DNA of 64,000 bases. It comes from Bin87 sp965204905. GTDB taxonomy: Bacteria; Chloroflexota; Dehalococcoidia; Lucifugimonadales; UBA3495. Positions 44,565-53,174 of this stretch are shown one piece after another. The notes below the pieces were generated by a model. That model ran no database searches. It was not told the origin of the DNA and saw nothing but the letters and a program-made list of their open reading frames with translations. Where the stretch lies: the NCBI GenBank assembly GCA_965204905.1, contig OZ242042.1, positions 3,348,001-3,412,000 on the forward strand, read 5' to 3'. The number at the start of each line of letters is the position of its first letter. Positions within the stretch are counted from its first letter, which is position 1. The translations under genes were made by a program, and so were the position numbers.

Positions 44565-46574
44565 ATGCCACGCACCATTGTCGGTATCGACGTCGGTGGA
44601 ACCTTCACCGACATTGCCATCCTGGAGGACGGACGACTTTCCGTTCACAAACTTCCCTCAACTCCTGCCGACCCTTCCCAGGGCATCACCGCCGGCATCA
44701 GCGAAACCAGCGTTGACATCGCCGCCACCGATTTCATCCACGGGAGCACCGTCGCCACCAACGCCCTCCTAGAGGGCAAGGGCGGCCGCACCGCTCTCGT
44801 CACCACCCTCGGATTCGAGGACGTGTTGGAAATCGGACGCCAGAACCGCGCCGATCTCTACGACCTGTCCATGGAACGGCCCACGCCGCTGTCTCCCTGG
44901 CAACTGCGCTTCGGCCTCCCCGAGCGCATCGACTACACCGGCGCCATCCTCGACGATCTCACCGCCGAATCCGTCGATGCCCTGCTGTCGCTCTTGCGGG
45001 AGGCAGAGGTCGATGGCATCGCCGTGTCGTTCCTTTTTTCCTTCCTCAACCCCATCCACGAGGAAACCCTGGCCCAACGGCTCGCTGAGCTTCCCAACAG
45101 CCCGTTCATCTCCATCTCCTCGAAAATCCTGCCCGAGTTCCGCGAGTATGAGCGCACCAGCACCGTCGTCGTCAACTCCTACGTCGGCCCGGTGATGGCC
45201 CGCTACCTCACGCAGCTGGAATCGGTGCTGGGACGCGGCCTGCGCATCATGCAGTCTTCCGGCGGCAGCATCACCGCCAGCCTGGCCGCCGAGCAGCCCG
45301 TCCGCACCATCCTCAGCGGCCCGGCCGGCGGGGTCGTCGGCGCGTTCTACACCGGCGTCCAGGCCGGCTATCCCGACATCATCACCCTGGACATGGGCGG
45401 CACCTCCACCGACGTCTCACTGTGTCCGGGGCGCATCAAGGAGACCACCGCCGCCAACCTCGGCGGCTATCCTGTCAGCGTCCCCATGATCGAGATCCAC
45501 ACCGTCGGCGCCGGCGGCGGCTCCATCGCCCGCGTTGATGCCGGCGGCGCCCTCGTGGTCGGCCCGCAGTCCGCTGGCGCAGACCCCGGGCCGGCCTGCT
45601 ATGGTCGCGGCGACCGCATCACCGTCACCGACGCCAACCTGACCCTGGGACGCCTGCGGCCCGACGGTTTCCTCGGTGGCCGCATGACGCTGGACCTGGA
45701 ACGCTCCCAGAATCTGCTGGCCGATCTCGCCGGCGGCATCGGCGCGTCCGCCACCGATACTGCCCTCGGCATCATCCGCGTCGTCAACTCCAACATGGAG
45801 CGCGCCATCCGCGCCATCTCTCTGGAGCGCGGTTACGATCCCCGCGAGTTCACGCTGATTCCCTTCGGAGGCGCTGGCCCCATGCACGCCTGCGAGTTGG
45901 CCGCCGAGTTGGGCATCCCCCGCGTGCTGGTGCCCGGACACCCCGGCATCCTGTCCGCCCTGGGCGTCGCAATCGCCGACGTGGTCAAGGATTACTCGCG
46001 CACCGTCATGCTGCGCGGCGACGACCTGGACCAGGCCCGGCTCGACACCGAGTTTCGCGGCATGGAGCAACTGGCCCGCGCCGAACTGCTGGACGAGTCC
46101 CTGCCCGCCGACGACATGACGCCCCGGCGTTTTCTCGACGTGCGCTACGTGGGCCAGTCCTTCGAGCTGACGGTGGATTGCCCGTCCCTGGACGCTCCCG
46201 GCAACCTCACCGACTCCATCTCGGGAGATTTCTACGAGGCCCACCTGCAAAGGTTCGGTTACGCTGACCGCGACCTGCCCATCGAGGTGGTCAACCTCCG
46301 CCTCAAGCTGGAACTGTCGGTGGAAAAGCCGGCACTGGAACCAGCGGATTCGCAGGGCACGGATTCGTCCGCCGCCGCCATCGGTTCCGCCGAGGTCGTC
46401 TTCGCCGGCGGCCCGGTCAACACCACGCTCTACGACCGCGATCAGCTGCAAACGGGCAATCGCATCGCCGGCCCCGCCCTGCTGCTGCAACTCGACACCA
46501 CCATAGTCGTACCGCCCGGCTGGAACGGTGAAATCGACCCCTACGGCAACCTGATTCTGGAGCCGGCCCCGTGA
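44565..46574 (+). CDS. hyuA: Hydantoinase/oxoprolinase A subunit (HyuA)
   Basis: This 669-aa protein is a HyuA/5-oxoprolinase-N family ATPase. Motifs are GIDVGGTFTDIAI at the start, IHGSTVATNALLEGKGG, SSGGSITA, and LDMGGTSTDVSL. With HyuB it uses ATP to open a cyclic amide such as N-methylhydantoin, hydantoin or 5-oxoproline. The first three genes of this block are tightly packed: hyuA overlaps the PIG-L deacetylase start by 4 bases (GTGA), and hyuB begins 25 bases after that. The exact substrate cannot be told. Confidence 0.9.
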   Translation: MPRTIVGIDVGGTFTDIAILEDGRLSVHKLPSTPADPSQGITAGISETSVDIAATDFIHGSTVATNALLEGKGGRTALVTTLGFEDVLEIGRQNRADLYDLSMERPTPLSPWQLRFGLPERIDYTGAILDDLTAESVDALLSLLREAEVDGIAVSFLFSFLNPIHEETLAQRLAELPNSPFISISSKILPEFREYERTSTVVVNSYVGPVMARYLTQLESVLGRGLRIMQSSGGSITASLAAEQPVRTILSGPAGGVVGAFYTGVQAGYPDIITLDMGGTSTDVSLCPGRIKETTAANLGGYPVSVPMIEIHTVGAGGGSIARVDAGGALVVGPQSAGADPGPACYGRGDRITVTDANLTLGRLRPDGFLGGRMTLDLERSQNLLADLAGGIGASATDTALGIIRVVNSNMERAIRAISLERGYDPREFTLIPFGGAGPMHACELAAELGIPRVLVPGHPGILSALGVAIADVVKDYSRTVMLRGDDLDQARLDTEFRGMEQLARAELLDESLPADDMTPRRFLDVRYVGQSFELTVDCPSLDAPGNLTDSISGDFYEAHLQRFGYADRDLPIEVVNLRLKLELSVEKPALEPADSQGTDSSAAAIGSAEVVFAGGPVNTTLYDRDQLQTGNRIAGPALLLQLDTTIVVPPGWNGEIDPYGNLILEPAP

Positions 46575-47383
46575 CCACAACGGACATATCCCGCCTTTCC
46601 GTCCTGGCTTGCTTCGCCCACCCCGACGACGAGGGCTTTGCGTCCGGCGGCCTGCTGGCGATGCTGGCGGCCGGCGGCGCCCGCGTTACGCTGGTCTGCG
46701 CCACCAACGGCGACCTCGGCGAGATCAGCGACCCGTCCCTGGCAACTCCCGAGAACCTCTGGCAGGTGCGCAAGCAGGAACTCCGCAACGCCATGTCCAT
46801 CACCGGCATCAGCGATCTGCGCTTCTTCGACTACCGCGACAGCGGGATGGCTGGCTGGGATGACAACAACCATCCCAACGCCTACTGCAACGCCGACGAT
46901 GACCATGTGATCGGCCTGCTGGCCGGCATCATCGCCGAAATCAACCCCCACGTCGTGCTGACCCACGACCCCAGCGGCGGCTACGGCCATCCCGACCACA
47001 AGACCATGTGCGCCCACGCCACCGCCGCCGTGCAACGCGCCTCCGACCCCGACGGGTTCACTCCCCTGCTCTACTACGTCTGCTTCCCTCGTGGCGTGTT
47101 CCAACGCTGGTGGCAGGAGATGCTCGACCGGGGCATCGAACCGCCCTTCGCCGTGGACGCCATAGATTCGCTGGGCACGCCCGACGACGAAGTCACCACC
47201 ACCGTGGACGTGTCGCCCTACGTCGATACCAAGATCGCGTCCCTGAAGTGCCACCGCACCCAGATCAGCGACGACGGCCCTTTCTTCCAACTGCCCCCGG
47301 ACATCATGGCCGGCCTCATGGGCGCCGAATACTACCAACTGGCAGCGCCGCCGGGAGCGGTGGACCTGCTATCCACTCTATGA
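46571..47383 (+). CDS. PIG-L family deacetylase within the hyu operon
   Basis: This 270-aa protein has the PIG-L/LmbE zinc-binding motif AHPDDE at about residues 16-21 and GYGHPDHK about 120 residues later, with metal-binding His residues. Family members remove N-acyl groups from amino sugars (GlcNAc-PI, mycothiol or bacillithiol precursors) or related amides. The GTG start overlaps the hyuA stop. Placed between hyuA and hyuB, it probably hydrolyses an amide formed or exposed in the same pathway. That is inference. Confidence 0.85.
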   Translation: MTTTDISRLSVLACFAHPDDEGFASGGLLAMLAAGGARVTLVCATNGDLGEISDPSLATPENLWQVRKQELRNAMSITGISDLRFFDYRDSGMAGWDDNNHPNAYCNADDDHVIGLLAGIIAEINPHVVLTHDPSGGYGHPDHKTMCAHATAAVQRASDPDGFTPLLYYVCFPRGVFQRWWQEMLDRGIEPPFAVDAIDSLGTPDDEVTTTVDVSPYVDTKIASLKCHRTQISDDGPFFQLPPDIMAGLMGAEYYQLAAPPGAVDLLSTL

Positions 47384-47408
47384 CCACAAACCTTGCGAGT
47401 TAGCCACC

Positions 47409-49016
47409 ATGCCCGTTGACGCCATCAGCCTCGAAGTCTTCAAAAACATGTTCATCTCCGTATCCGAGGAGATGGGCGTGGCGCTACAGCGCACCAGCTA
47501 CTCCACCAACATGAAAGAGCGGCAGGACTTCTCCTGCGCGCTGTTCAATCCCGCCGCCGAAATGGTCGCCCAGGCCGCGCACCAGCCGGTCCACCTGGGC
47601 GCGATGCCGGCGTCCGTCCAGGCCGCCCTCAGCACCTTCCCCGACGGCCTCCAATCCGGCGACATCATCATCCTCAACGACCCCTACCTCGGCGGCTCGC
47701 ACCTGCCCGACATCACCCTCGTCGCCCCGGCCTATATCGATACCGACGACGGCCAGGAACTCATCGGCTACGTCAGCAACCGGGGCCATCACTCCGACGT
47801 CGGTGGCATGGCCCCCGGCTCCATGCCCCTGTCCACCGAGCTTTACCAGGAGGGCATGATCATCCCGCCCCTCAAACTCTCCGACGCCGGCCGCATCAAC
47901 CAGGAACTCATTGCCCTCATCTGCCGCAACTCCCGTACCCCCGACGACCGCCAGGGCGACCTCGCCGCCCAGATCGCGTCCATCCGCGTCGGAGACATCC
48001 GACTCACCGAAATCGCCCAGCGTTACGGTCTCGCCGAAACCCACGAGCACATGGCCGCCCTGCTCGATTACTCCGAGCGTCTCACACGCCGGCGCATCAC
48101 CGAGATCCCCGACGGCACCTACCGCGTCACCGATTACATGGACGACGACGGCCAGACCGACGAGCCGGTGGCCATCAGCGTCGCCGTAACCGTTGCCGGC
48201 GACCGCCTCACCATCGACTTCACCGGCACCGCCGACCACCGACCCGGCTGCATCAACGCGCCCCGCGCCGTCACCGTCTCCGCCAGCCTCTACGTCGTCC
48301 GCTGCGTCGTGGGCGACGAGGCGCCGGCCAACCAGGGCTGCTTGCGTCCTGTCGAAGTCATCACCCCACGCGGCAGCCTCGTTGACCCGCTGCCCCAGCG
48401 CGGCGTCGCCGGCGGCAACGTCGAGACTTCCCAGCGCATCACCGACGTGCTGCTCGCCGCCATGAGCCAGGCCCTGCCCGACAAGATTCCGGCGTCGTCC
48501 CAGGGCACCATGAACAACATGATCGTCGGCGGACACGACATCTCCCGCGACAAGCCCTACGTCTATTACGAGACCATCGGCGGCGGCATGGGCGCCCGCC
48601 CCGACAAGGACGGCGTGTCCGGCATCCACACCCACATGACCAACACCATGAACACCCCCGTCGAGGCCCTGGAGTTCGCCTTCCCCCTGCGCCTGCGCCG
48701 CTACGCTCTGCGCCGAGGCTCAGGCGGCGACGGCCTGCACCGTGGCGGCGACGGCCTGATCCGCGACGTCGAGTTCCTCAGCCCCGCCCGCGTCACCGTG
48801 CTGTCCGAGCGCCGTCGCTACGCGCCTCCCGGCTACCACGGCGGCCACCACGGCCACCACGGCGAGAACGTCCTGCTCAAGGGCGGCTACGAGGAGGTCC
48901 ACCTGGCCGGCAAGGAGACCCTGGACGTGGAGGCCGGCGACATCCTCAGCATCCGCACCCCGGGCGGCGGCGGGTGGGGCGCGCCCGCCAACGACGACCA
49001 CAGCCACCACACATAG
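47409..49016 (+). CDS. hyuB: Hydantoinase/oxoprolinase B subunit (HyuB)
   Basis: This 535-aa protein is a HyuB family subunit: NMKERQDFSCALFN, VHLGAMPASVQAAL, GDIIILNDPYLGGSHLPDIT, GYVSNRGHHSDVGGM, and IRTPGGGGWG at the C-terminus. It partners HyuA in ATP-dependent ring opening. The gene begins 25 bases after the deacetylase. The gene and the nitroreductase downstream are convergent with only 6 bases between stops. Confidence 0.92.
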   Translation: MPVDAISLEVFKNMFISVSEEMGVALQRTSYSTNMKERQDFSCALFNPAAEMVAQAAHQPVHLGAMPASVQAALSTFPDGLQSGDIIILNDPYLGGSHLPDITLVAPAYIDTDDGQELIGYVSNRGHHSDVGGMAPGSMPLSTELYQEGMIIPPLKLSDAGRINQELIALICRNSRTPDDRQGDLAAQIASIRVGDIRLTEIAQRYGLAETHEHMAALLDYSERLTRRRITEIPDGTYRVTDYMDDDGQTDEPVAISVAVTVAGDRLTIDFTGTADHRPGCINAPRAVTVSASLYVVRCVVGDEAPANQGCLRPVEVITPRGSLVDPLPQRGVAGGNVETSQRITDVLLAAMSQALPDKIPASSQGTMNNMIVGGHDISRDKPYVYYETIGGGMGARPDKDGVSGIHTHMTNTMNTPVEALEFAFPLRLRRYALRRGSGGDGLHRGGDGLIRDVEFLSPARVTVLSERRRYAPPGYHGGHHGHHGENVLLKGGYEEVHLAGKETLDVEAGDILSIRTPGGGGWGAPANDDHSHHT

Positions 49017-49022
49017 CAAACC

Positions 49023-49649
49023 CTAGTCCCTGGGCGCGCCCCAGCGGTCGTAGGAACAGACCTCGTTCAGCGGCAGCCGCGTAACCGGCCCGAAGTTGCC
49101 GCGCGGATAGCCGAAGGGCATGCAGTACACGATCTGCGCGGTATCGGGGATGTTGAACAGCGCGTGTACCCGCTCCTCGACTACAGCGTGCAACGTGGCG
49201 ATGGTGCCGCCGATCCCGAAGGCCCGCGCCGCCAGCAGCATGTTCTGCGCCGCCGGTATCACCGAGCCGGCCGCCTGCGCGCCTTTCGACGTGGCGCAGA
49301 TCAGCACCATCACCGGCGCGTCGCCGATCTCGTTGGCCAGACGCATCGCCGAGCGCATGGAACTCGGCCCGGGCGGTATGTCCTGTGGCCCCATGATGCC
49401 GGCGTCGGCCCGCTTGGCCCACCATGCTTCATGGTAAAGATCGCCAAGCTTGCGCCGCATCTCCTCGTTCTGCACCACGATGAAGTGCCAGCCCTGGTTG
49501 TTGCCGCCGTTGGGCGCGCGGATGGCGGACTGCATGATGTCCTCCATCACGTCGGCGGGAATCGGGTCGGGCCTGAAGCGGCGGATCGCCCGCTGGGTGA
49601 ACATTGCCTCTCCCAACGGAATTACGTTCAGACGGTCGGCGGTGGTCAC
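49023..49649 (-). CDS. Nitroreductase family protein
   Basis: This 208-aa FMN enzyme has the nitroreductase signature RAIRRFRPDPIP at about residues 19-30, APNGGNNQGWHFIVV for FMN binding, and GSVIPAAQNMLLAARAFGIG. It reduces nitro compounds, quinones or flavins with NAD(P)H. The GTG start at 49649 follows GGAGGTAG with good spacing; a much longer frame upstream has no family similarity. It diverges from the second MNT-HEPN gene. Confidence 0.85.
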   Translation of the reverse strand: MTTADRLNVIPLGEAMFTQRAIRRFRPDPIPADVMEDIMQSAIRAPNGGNNQGWHFIVVQNEEMRRKLGDLYHEAWWAKRADAGIMGPQDIPPGPSSMRSAMRLANEIGDAPVMVLICATSKGAQAAGSVIPAAQNMLLAARAFGIGGTIATLHAVVEERVHALFNIPDTAQIVYCMPFGYPRGNFGPVTRLPLNEVCSYDRWGAPRD

Positions 49650-49724
49650 AGTGCTACCTCCATGTAGTGGTCTTGGCAAGTTTGAACAGCGCGAGAATCT
49701 TACCATAGTGAAATGCCATCCCTT

Positions 49725-49733
49725 GCTATAATG
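49725..49733 (+). promoter_or_regulatory. Extended -10 promoter for the second MNT-HEPN gene
   Basis: TGCTATAAT is a consensus extended -10, 47 bases before the start codon at 49780. There is no clear -35 box, which such promoters do not require. Confidence 0.5.
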
Positions 49734-49779
49734 GCGTGGCCGGCAACCTGCCAGCAGACCCGCGCCGCGAGGGATTGAT

Positions 49780-50589
49780 ATGAGCGAGACCAACTGCGAC
49801 CCCCGCGCTCTCAAGGTAGCCCAAGCCCTGCACGAGCGGGAGCAACCCCAGGCCACCATCTTGTTCGGTTCTCGGGCCCGGGGCGACTACAATGACCGTC
49901 GCTCCGACATTGACATCATGCAAGTCAATCCCTACGAGCCGGACCCGGCGTACAAGAACCGCGCCACCGAGTGGATTGAGGAAGTTGCCCAAGCTATCTA
50001 CGGCCGGCCGGTTCCCGTCCAACTGGTCTGGTTCGCCCAGGACGAGTTCCGGGAGAACAGCCGCTACGTCAACCACGTAACCACCCAGGCCATGCTGGAC
50101 GGAGTAGTAATGTCCCAAAACCCCGAGGACTACCGCAGCCGCTATGAAGACGATTGTGAGGAAACCGAGTACGAGTACCAGTGGACGGACTATGAGAACC
50201 GCGTATTCCACGCCGAGTCGCACCTCAGAGTATTCCAAGCTTTATGCGACTTGGGAGAAAACGATTTGATGATAGGCCAACGGGCTCACTCAACGTTGGA
50301 ACACGGCATGAAAGCCGTCATCGCCGCCTACGGCGGAACCCATCCCACTACCCACAACTTGGGGCAACTGCTGGGAAGCGTCCGAAGGGTGGAACGCGGC
50401 GCCGACTTGGCCGACTTTGCCCTCAGCATCTCCCCCGACATTTACTCCGAATATGCCGGCGACCAGGAGTACAAATTACAGCGGGACTTCCCGCCGCTCA
50501 CCGAGCAGCCCGACTACCGAGAGCGTACCGTAGCCAACGCGCAGAGCCTGATTGACCGCGCCCGCGCAATTCGTCAAAGCCACGACTGA
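49780..50589 (+). CDS. Fused nucleotidyltransferase (MNT)-HEPN protein, copy 2
   Basis: This 269-aa paralogue has GS at 30-31 (LFGSRARGDYND) and D43/D45 (SDIDIMQV), then a C-terminal HEPN domain (MIGQRAHSTLEHGMKAVIAA, THNLGQLLGSVRR). GAGGGA precedes the ATG, and an extended -10 promoter lies upstream, so it is independently expressed. It runs into the PLP-enzyme gene 12 bases downstream. As in the other copies, both parts of a MntA/HepT-type toxin-antitoxin pair would be in one protein, and the R-x4-6-H RNase motif is not clearly present. Confidence 0.75.
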   Translation: MSETNCDPRALKVAQALHEREQPQATILFGSRARGDYNDRRSDIDIMQVNPYEPDPAYKNRATEWIEEVAQAIYGRPVPVQLVWFAQDEFRENSRYVNHVTTQAMLDGVVMSQNPEDYRSRYEDDCEETEYEYQWTDYENRVFHAESHLRVFQALCDLGENDLMIGQRAHSTLEHGMKAVIAAYGGTHPTTHNLGQLLGSVRRVERGADLADFALSISPDIYSEYAGDQEYKLQRDFPPLTEQPDYRERTVANAQSLIDRARAIRQSHD

Positions 50590-50601
50590 CCGGAGGCCCC
50601 T

Positions 50602-51744
50602 TTGACCCAGCAGAACATCACCGACGCCGAACAGGCTTACCGCAGCCTCGGCGTCACCCCCATCATCAACGCCTCCGGCTCAGTAACCCGGCTCGGCGGC
50701 ACTCGCACCCGCCCGGAGGTGCTGGAGCAGATGGCCGGCGCATCCCGCGTCATGGTCAACATCGACGAGCTGAACCGCAGGGCCGGCGAGGAGATTGCCC
50801 GACTGGTCGGCGCCGAGGCCGCCATGGTGTCCAGCGGAGCGGCCGGCGGACTGCTCTTACAGGCCGCGGCCTGCATCGCCGGCAGCGACCCCGCCCAGAT
50901 GCACCGCCTGCCCGACACCAACGGCATGAAGAACGAGATCATCATCCAGACCATGCACCGGTTCCCCTACGACCATGCCTACCGCGCCGCCGGCGCAAAA
51001 ATCGTCGAGGTCGGCAACTACCTGTACAGCCATCCGTGGGAAATGGAAGGGGCCATCAACGAGCGCACCGCCGCCGTCGCCTACTTGTGCGCGCCTTACA
51101 CCAGCCGCCGTATGCTGCCACTGGACCAGGTGTGCGAGATCGCCCACGCTCACGACGTGCCGGTCATCGTGGACGCCGCGTCCATGCTGCCGCCCCGCGC
51201 CAACCTGCACCGCTATCTCAACGACGGCGCGGACATGGTGATATTCAGCGGAGGCAAGGGGGTGCGCGGACCCCAGGGCACCGGCATCCTGTGCGGCCGC
51301 GCCGACCTCATCGACGCCGCCCTGGCCAACGCCAGCCCTGCCCAGTTCCTCGGACGCCCCATGAAAGTTGCCAAGGAGGAGATCCTGGGTCTCGTCACCG
51401 CCCTGTCCACGTTCGTGGAGGAGGACGAGGCAGCTGAAATGGCGTTCTACCGCACCCTGGCGCAGCGGGTGGTGGACAGCCTGGTCGAGGTGCCGGGGCT
51501 GCGCGTCACCCTGGAGCACGACGGGTTCAACCACCTGATCCCTACCGCAGTGCTCAACTTTGGCGGCAACGACTGGTCGGGCCCATCGCCCCGGGAGGTC
51601 AGCGCCGCCCTCCAGCAGGGCGACCCGCCCATATTCCTGCAACAACTCGGCCCGCCCGACGAGTTGATGGTCGATCCCCTGAACCTCACCGAGGACGAGA
51701 CCGACATCGTAATCCGCCGCCTCCGCGAAATCCTCACCGCGTAG
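50602..51744 (+). CDS. SelA-fold PLP-dependent enzyme (DgaE-like)
   Basis: This 380-aa fold-type I PLP protein resembles the SelA/DgaE group: VTPIINASGSVTRLGGTR at the N-terminus, SSGAAGGLLLQAAACIAG, VDAASMLPP, and PLP lysine in FSGGKGVRGPQGTG. It is 80-90 residues shorter than true selenocysteine synthase. The family members with this length are D-glucosaminate-6-phosphate ammonia-lyase or related enzymes, which release ammonia from amino acids or amino sugars. A TTG start follows GGAGG. It likely shares a transcript with MNT-HEPN copy 2, an arrangement without an obvious reason. Confidence 0.75.
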   Translation: MTQQNITDAEQAYRSLGVTPIINASGSVTRLGGTRTRPEVLEQMAGASRVMVNIDELNRRAGEEIARLVGAEAAMVSSGAAGGLLLQAAACIAGSDPAQMHRLPDTNGMKNEIIIQTMHRFPYDHAYRAAGAKIVEVGNYLYSHPWEMEGAINERTAAVAYLCAPYTSRRMLPLDQVCEIAHAHDVPVIVDAASMLPPRANLHRYLNDGADMVIFSGGKGVRGPQGTGILCGRADLIDAALANASPAQFLGRPMKVAKEEILGLVTALSTFVEEDEAAEMAFYRTLAQRVVDSLVEVPGLRVTLEHDGFNHLIPTAVLNFGGNDWSGPSPREVSAALQQGDPPIFLQQLGPPDELMVDPLNLTEDETDIVIRRLREILTA

Positions 51745-51772
51745 GGGCGACGCGCACCCTTCAGGCTCTATC

Positions 51773-51896
51773 GCGTACTCACTTTGTCATTGCGAGCGCA
51801 GCGTGGCAATCTCGTTGCAGCGAGTACCGTCGCTGCGCCAACGAGATTGCTACGTCGCTACGCTCCTCGCAATGACAAGTTTGTGGAAACTGGGTA
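51773..51896. repeat. MITE-like palindrome, repeat family B, copy 2
   Basis: GTCATTGCGAGCGCAGCGTGG at 51786 and its complement ending GCTCCTCGCAATGAC at 51876 form the inner arms. Flanks (GCGTACTCACTTT and GGGTAAG) echo the outer arms of the copy at 26862-26985. It lies between the convergent PLP-enzyme and glutamine synthetase II genes. Confidence 0.8.
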
Positions 51897-51907
51897 AGTT
51901 TGAGAGC

Positions 51908-52930
51908 CTAGGCTGAAGCGGCAGCACCCACCGTCTCGATGATCAGCCGGGTCACAGTGTAGGGGTCGCAGTTGGCGTTGGGCCGGCGGTCTTCGATGTA
52001 GCCCTTGCCGTCCCGCGCCACCTGCCACGGAATCCGCACCGAGGCGCCCCGGTCGGACACACCGTAGCGGAATTCGCGGTAGGAGCAAGTCTCGTGCAGG
52101 CCGGTCAGCCGCTCCTCAATCCGGTCGCCGTAGTTGGCGATGTGCAGGTCGTGGCGGGTCTGGAGCGCCTCGGCGGCGGCCACGCAGGCGTCGTAGTCTT
52201 CCCGCATCCGGTTGGTGGAGAAGTTGGTGTGCGCCCCGGCGCCGTTCCAGTCGCCCTTGACGGGTTTGGGGTCCAGCGTGGCGCTGATGCCCCGGCGACC
52301 GTCAACGGTTAAAACGTCCTCGCCGATGCGGTACAGCAGCCAGCGGGCCAGCCAGAGGTGGTCGCCCACCGCCGGCGCGCCGATGGGCCCGATCTGGAAT
52401 TCCCACTGGGCCGGCATGACCTCGCCGTTGATTCCGGAGAACTCCAATCCGGCGTACAGGCAGGCGTCCATGTGCTGCTCCACCACCGGCCGACCGAACA
52501 CTTCGTCGGAACCCACGCCGCAGTAGTATCCGCCCTGGGGCGCGGGGAAACCGTTGTCCGGCCAGCCCAGCGGCTTGATGCCGTCAAAGAAGGTGTATTC
52601 CTGCTCGATGCCGAACCAGAAGTCGAGGGAGGCGTGCTGTTCAGCCGCCGCTGCGCAGGCCGCCCGGGTGTTGGAGGGGTGCGGCGTCATGTCGGTGAGC
52701 AGCACTTCGCACATGACCAGCTTGTGGTTGCCGCCGCGAATCGGGTCGGGAACCGTAAGCACCGGGCTCAGCACGCAGTCCGAGTTTTCGCCGGGCGCCT
52801 GGTTGGTGCTGGAGCCGTCGAAGCCCCAGATGGGCGGCGCCTCGCCGTCAGGCACAATCTTCGCCTTGGACCGCATCTTCGCCGTCGGCTGCTGTCCGTC
52901 AATCCAAATGTATTCCGCCTTGTAACTCAT
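51908..52930 (-). CDS. glnII: Glutamine synthetase type II
   Basis: This 340-aa GSII is the eukaryote-like type: AEYIWIDGQQ, WGFDGSSTNQAPGENSDC, FWFGIEQEYTFFDG, QWEFQIGP, GDWNGAGAHTNFST, and DRGASVRIP. It makes glutamine from glutamate and ammonia. It is 100 residues shorter than GSI and lacks adenylylation. The window thus holds both GSI (15740-17080) and GSII, with two Amt transporters near GSI. In organisms with both, GSII is often induced under nitrogen limitation. No operator was identified. Confidence 0.93.
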   Translation of the reverse strand: MSYKAEYIWIDGQQPTAKMRSKAKIVPDGEAPPIWGFDGSSTNQAPGENSDCVLSPVLTVPDPIRGGNHKLVMCEVLLTDMTPHPSNTRAACAAAAEQHASLDFWFGIEQEYTFFDGIKPLGWPDNGFPAPQGGYYCGVGSDEVFGRPVVEQHMDACLYAGLEFSGINGEVMPAQWEFQIGPIGAPAVGDHLWLARWLLYRIGEDVLTVDGRRGISATLDPKPVKGDWNGAGAHTNFSTNRMREDYDACVAAAEALQTRHDLHIANYGDRIEERLTGLHETCSYREFRYGVSDRGASVRIPWQVARDGKGYIEDRRPNANCDPYTVTRLIIETVGAAASA

Positions 52931-53174
52931 GGATCAAACCTCGAAATCCAGATTTATTTAAGATTGTACCCCAACTTCCCTGCTAAAAGGTTTCATATTT
53001 ATTTCAAACCGCGCCAAGACTCCCACGAAGCACGCAACTGCCGCGTGTCAATCATACCGCAGCGGAAGATACGGCGTCCACCAAAGCACCATCGCGCAGC
53101 AGCGCTTCTCCCTTGCCGATTTTCCGCACGGTGGGCTATACTGATTCGCAGTTTTTTAGGCGGGCGTGAGCGTA

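Noticed and set aside
50602..51744. Calling the PLP enzyme selA because a selenoprotein is nearby
   Set aside because: The protein is much shorter than SelA and its lysine region (SGGKGVRGPQG) fits the DgaE-like group better. It is not evidence for Sec synthesis.
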